Of a stretch of DNA of 14,931 nt, positions 14,806-14,931 are shown piece after piece. The stretch's first letter is position 1. The number at the start of each line of letters is the position of its first letter. The DNA comes from Desulfobulbus sp. GTDB lineage: Bacteria > Desulfobacterota > Desulfobulbia > Desulfobulbales > Desulfobulbaceae. Position numbers and translations under genes: made by a program. The stretch is taken from assembly GCA_017998195.1 (NCBI GenBank), contig JAGODN010000017.1:1-14931 (forward strand), read 5' to 3'. The notes under the pieces are model-generated. The model searched no databases and was not told the DNA's origin. It saw nothing but the letters and a program-made list of their open reading frames with translations.

Positions 14806-14931
14806 ATGGCGAAGGAAAAATTCACGCGGACGAAGCCGCATGTCAATGTCGGAACGATCGGTCACATTGATCATGGCAAGACAACCCTGACAGCGGCGAT
14901 CACGCGGGTGCTGTCGACCAAGGGCATGGCC
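14806..14931 (+). CDS. tuf: Elongation factor Tu (5' part, cut by window edge)
   Basis: The first 42 residues of EF-Tu, the GTPase that brings aminoacyl-tRNA to the ribosome. It starts MAKEKFTRTKPHVNVGTIG and holds the G1 GTP-binding loop GHIDHGKT at residues 19-26, followed by TLTAAITRVL, all typical. AAGGAG (14793-14798) lies 7 bases before the ATG. An out-of-frame ATG sits 5 bases before the true start, but only this frame gives EF-Tu. No terminator separates it from tRNA-Thr(GGU), so it is probably read from the tRNA promoter at 14210, as tufB is in E. coli. The remaining 350 or so residues lie beyond the window. Confidence 0.97.
   Translation, partial: MAKEKFTRTKPHVNVGTIGHIDHGKTTLTAAITRVLSTKGMA

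Overview
The window is a stretch of GC-rich chromosome from a sulfur-metabolising anaerobe, most likely a Desulfobulbales-type member of the Desulfobacterota (former Deltaproteobacteria). The main clue is a complete aprBA-qmoABC set, which is the electron path between the menaquinone pool and APS reductase. It lies between ordinary housekeeping genes, and I see no sign of mobile DNA. The genus cannot be fixed, and sequence alone does not say whether the pathway runs as sulfate reduction, disproportionation or sulfide oxidation.

Layout. (1) 1-3715 is a tightly packed riboflavin/NusB cluster: the 3' end of an unrecognised gene, a small TPR protein, ribE (riboflavin synthase), ribBA, ribH and nusB. 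It converts GTP and ribulose-5-phosphate intermediates to riboflavin; ribD is not in view. (2) 4010-6175 is ftsK, the chromosome translocase, after a GC-rich spacer with a strong inverted repeat and a possible promoter. (3) 6176-6587 is a gene-free, more AT-rich region with a candidate sigma70-type promoter and an inferred leader of about 215 nt that is rich in possible RNA structure. (4) 6588-9094 is aprB-aprA, closed by a textbook intrinsic terminator. (5) 9278-14121 is qmoA-qmoB-qmoC, with a hairpin between qmoB and qmoC and a strong terminator after qmoC. (6) 14210-14931 is a tRNA operon, Thr(UGU)-Tyr(GUA)-Gly(UCC)-Thr(GGU), with a clear promoter, running into tuf (EF-Tu), which the window edge cuts. 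This tRNA order is the same as thrU-tyrU-glyT-thrT-tufB of E. coli.

How the genes work together. QmoC (membrane cytochrome b plus HdrC-type Fe-S domain) exchanges electrons with menaquinol. QmoB and QmoA (HdrA-like flavoproteins) carry them in the cytoplasm to AprB (two [4Fe-4S] clusters) and AprA (FAD), which interconverts APS with AMP and sulfite. All protein genes and RNAs read on the + strand. The large minus-strand open frames are shadows of GC-rich coding sequence.

The most unusual material is non-coding: the aprB leader holds two mutually exclusive hairpins and, directly before the ribosome binding site, a possible three-way junction. These are pencil-and-paper foldings and need comparative support. 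I did not find a new protein system here.
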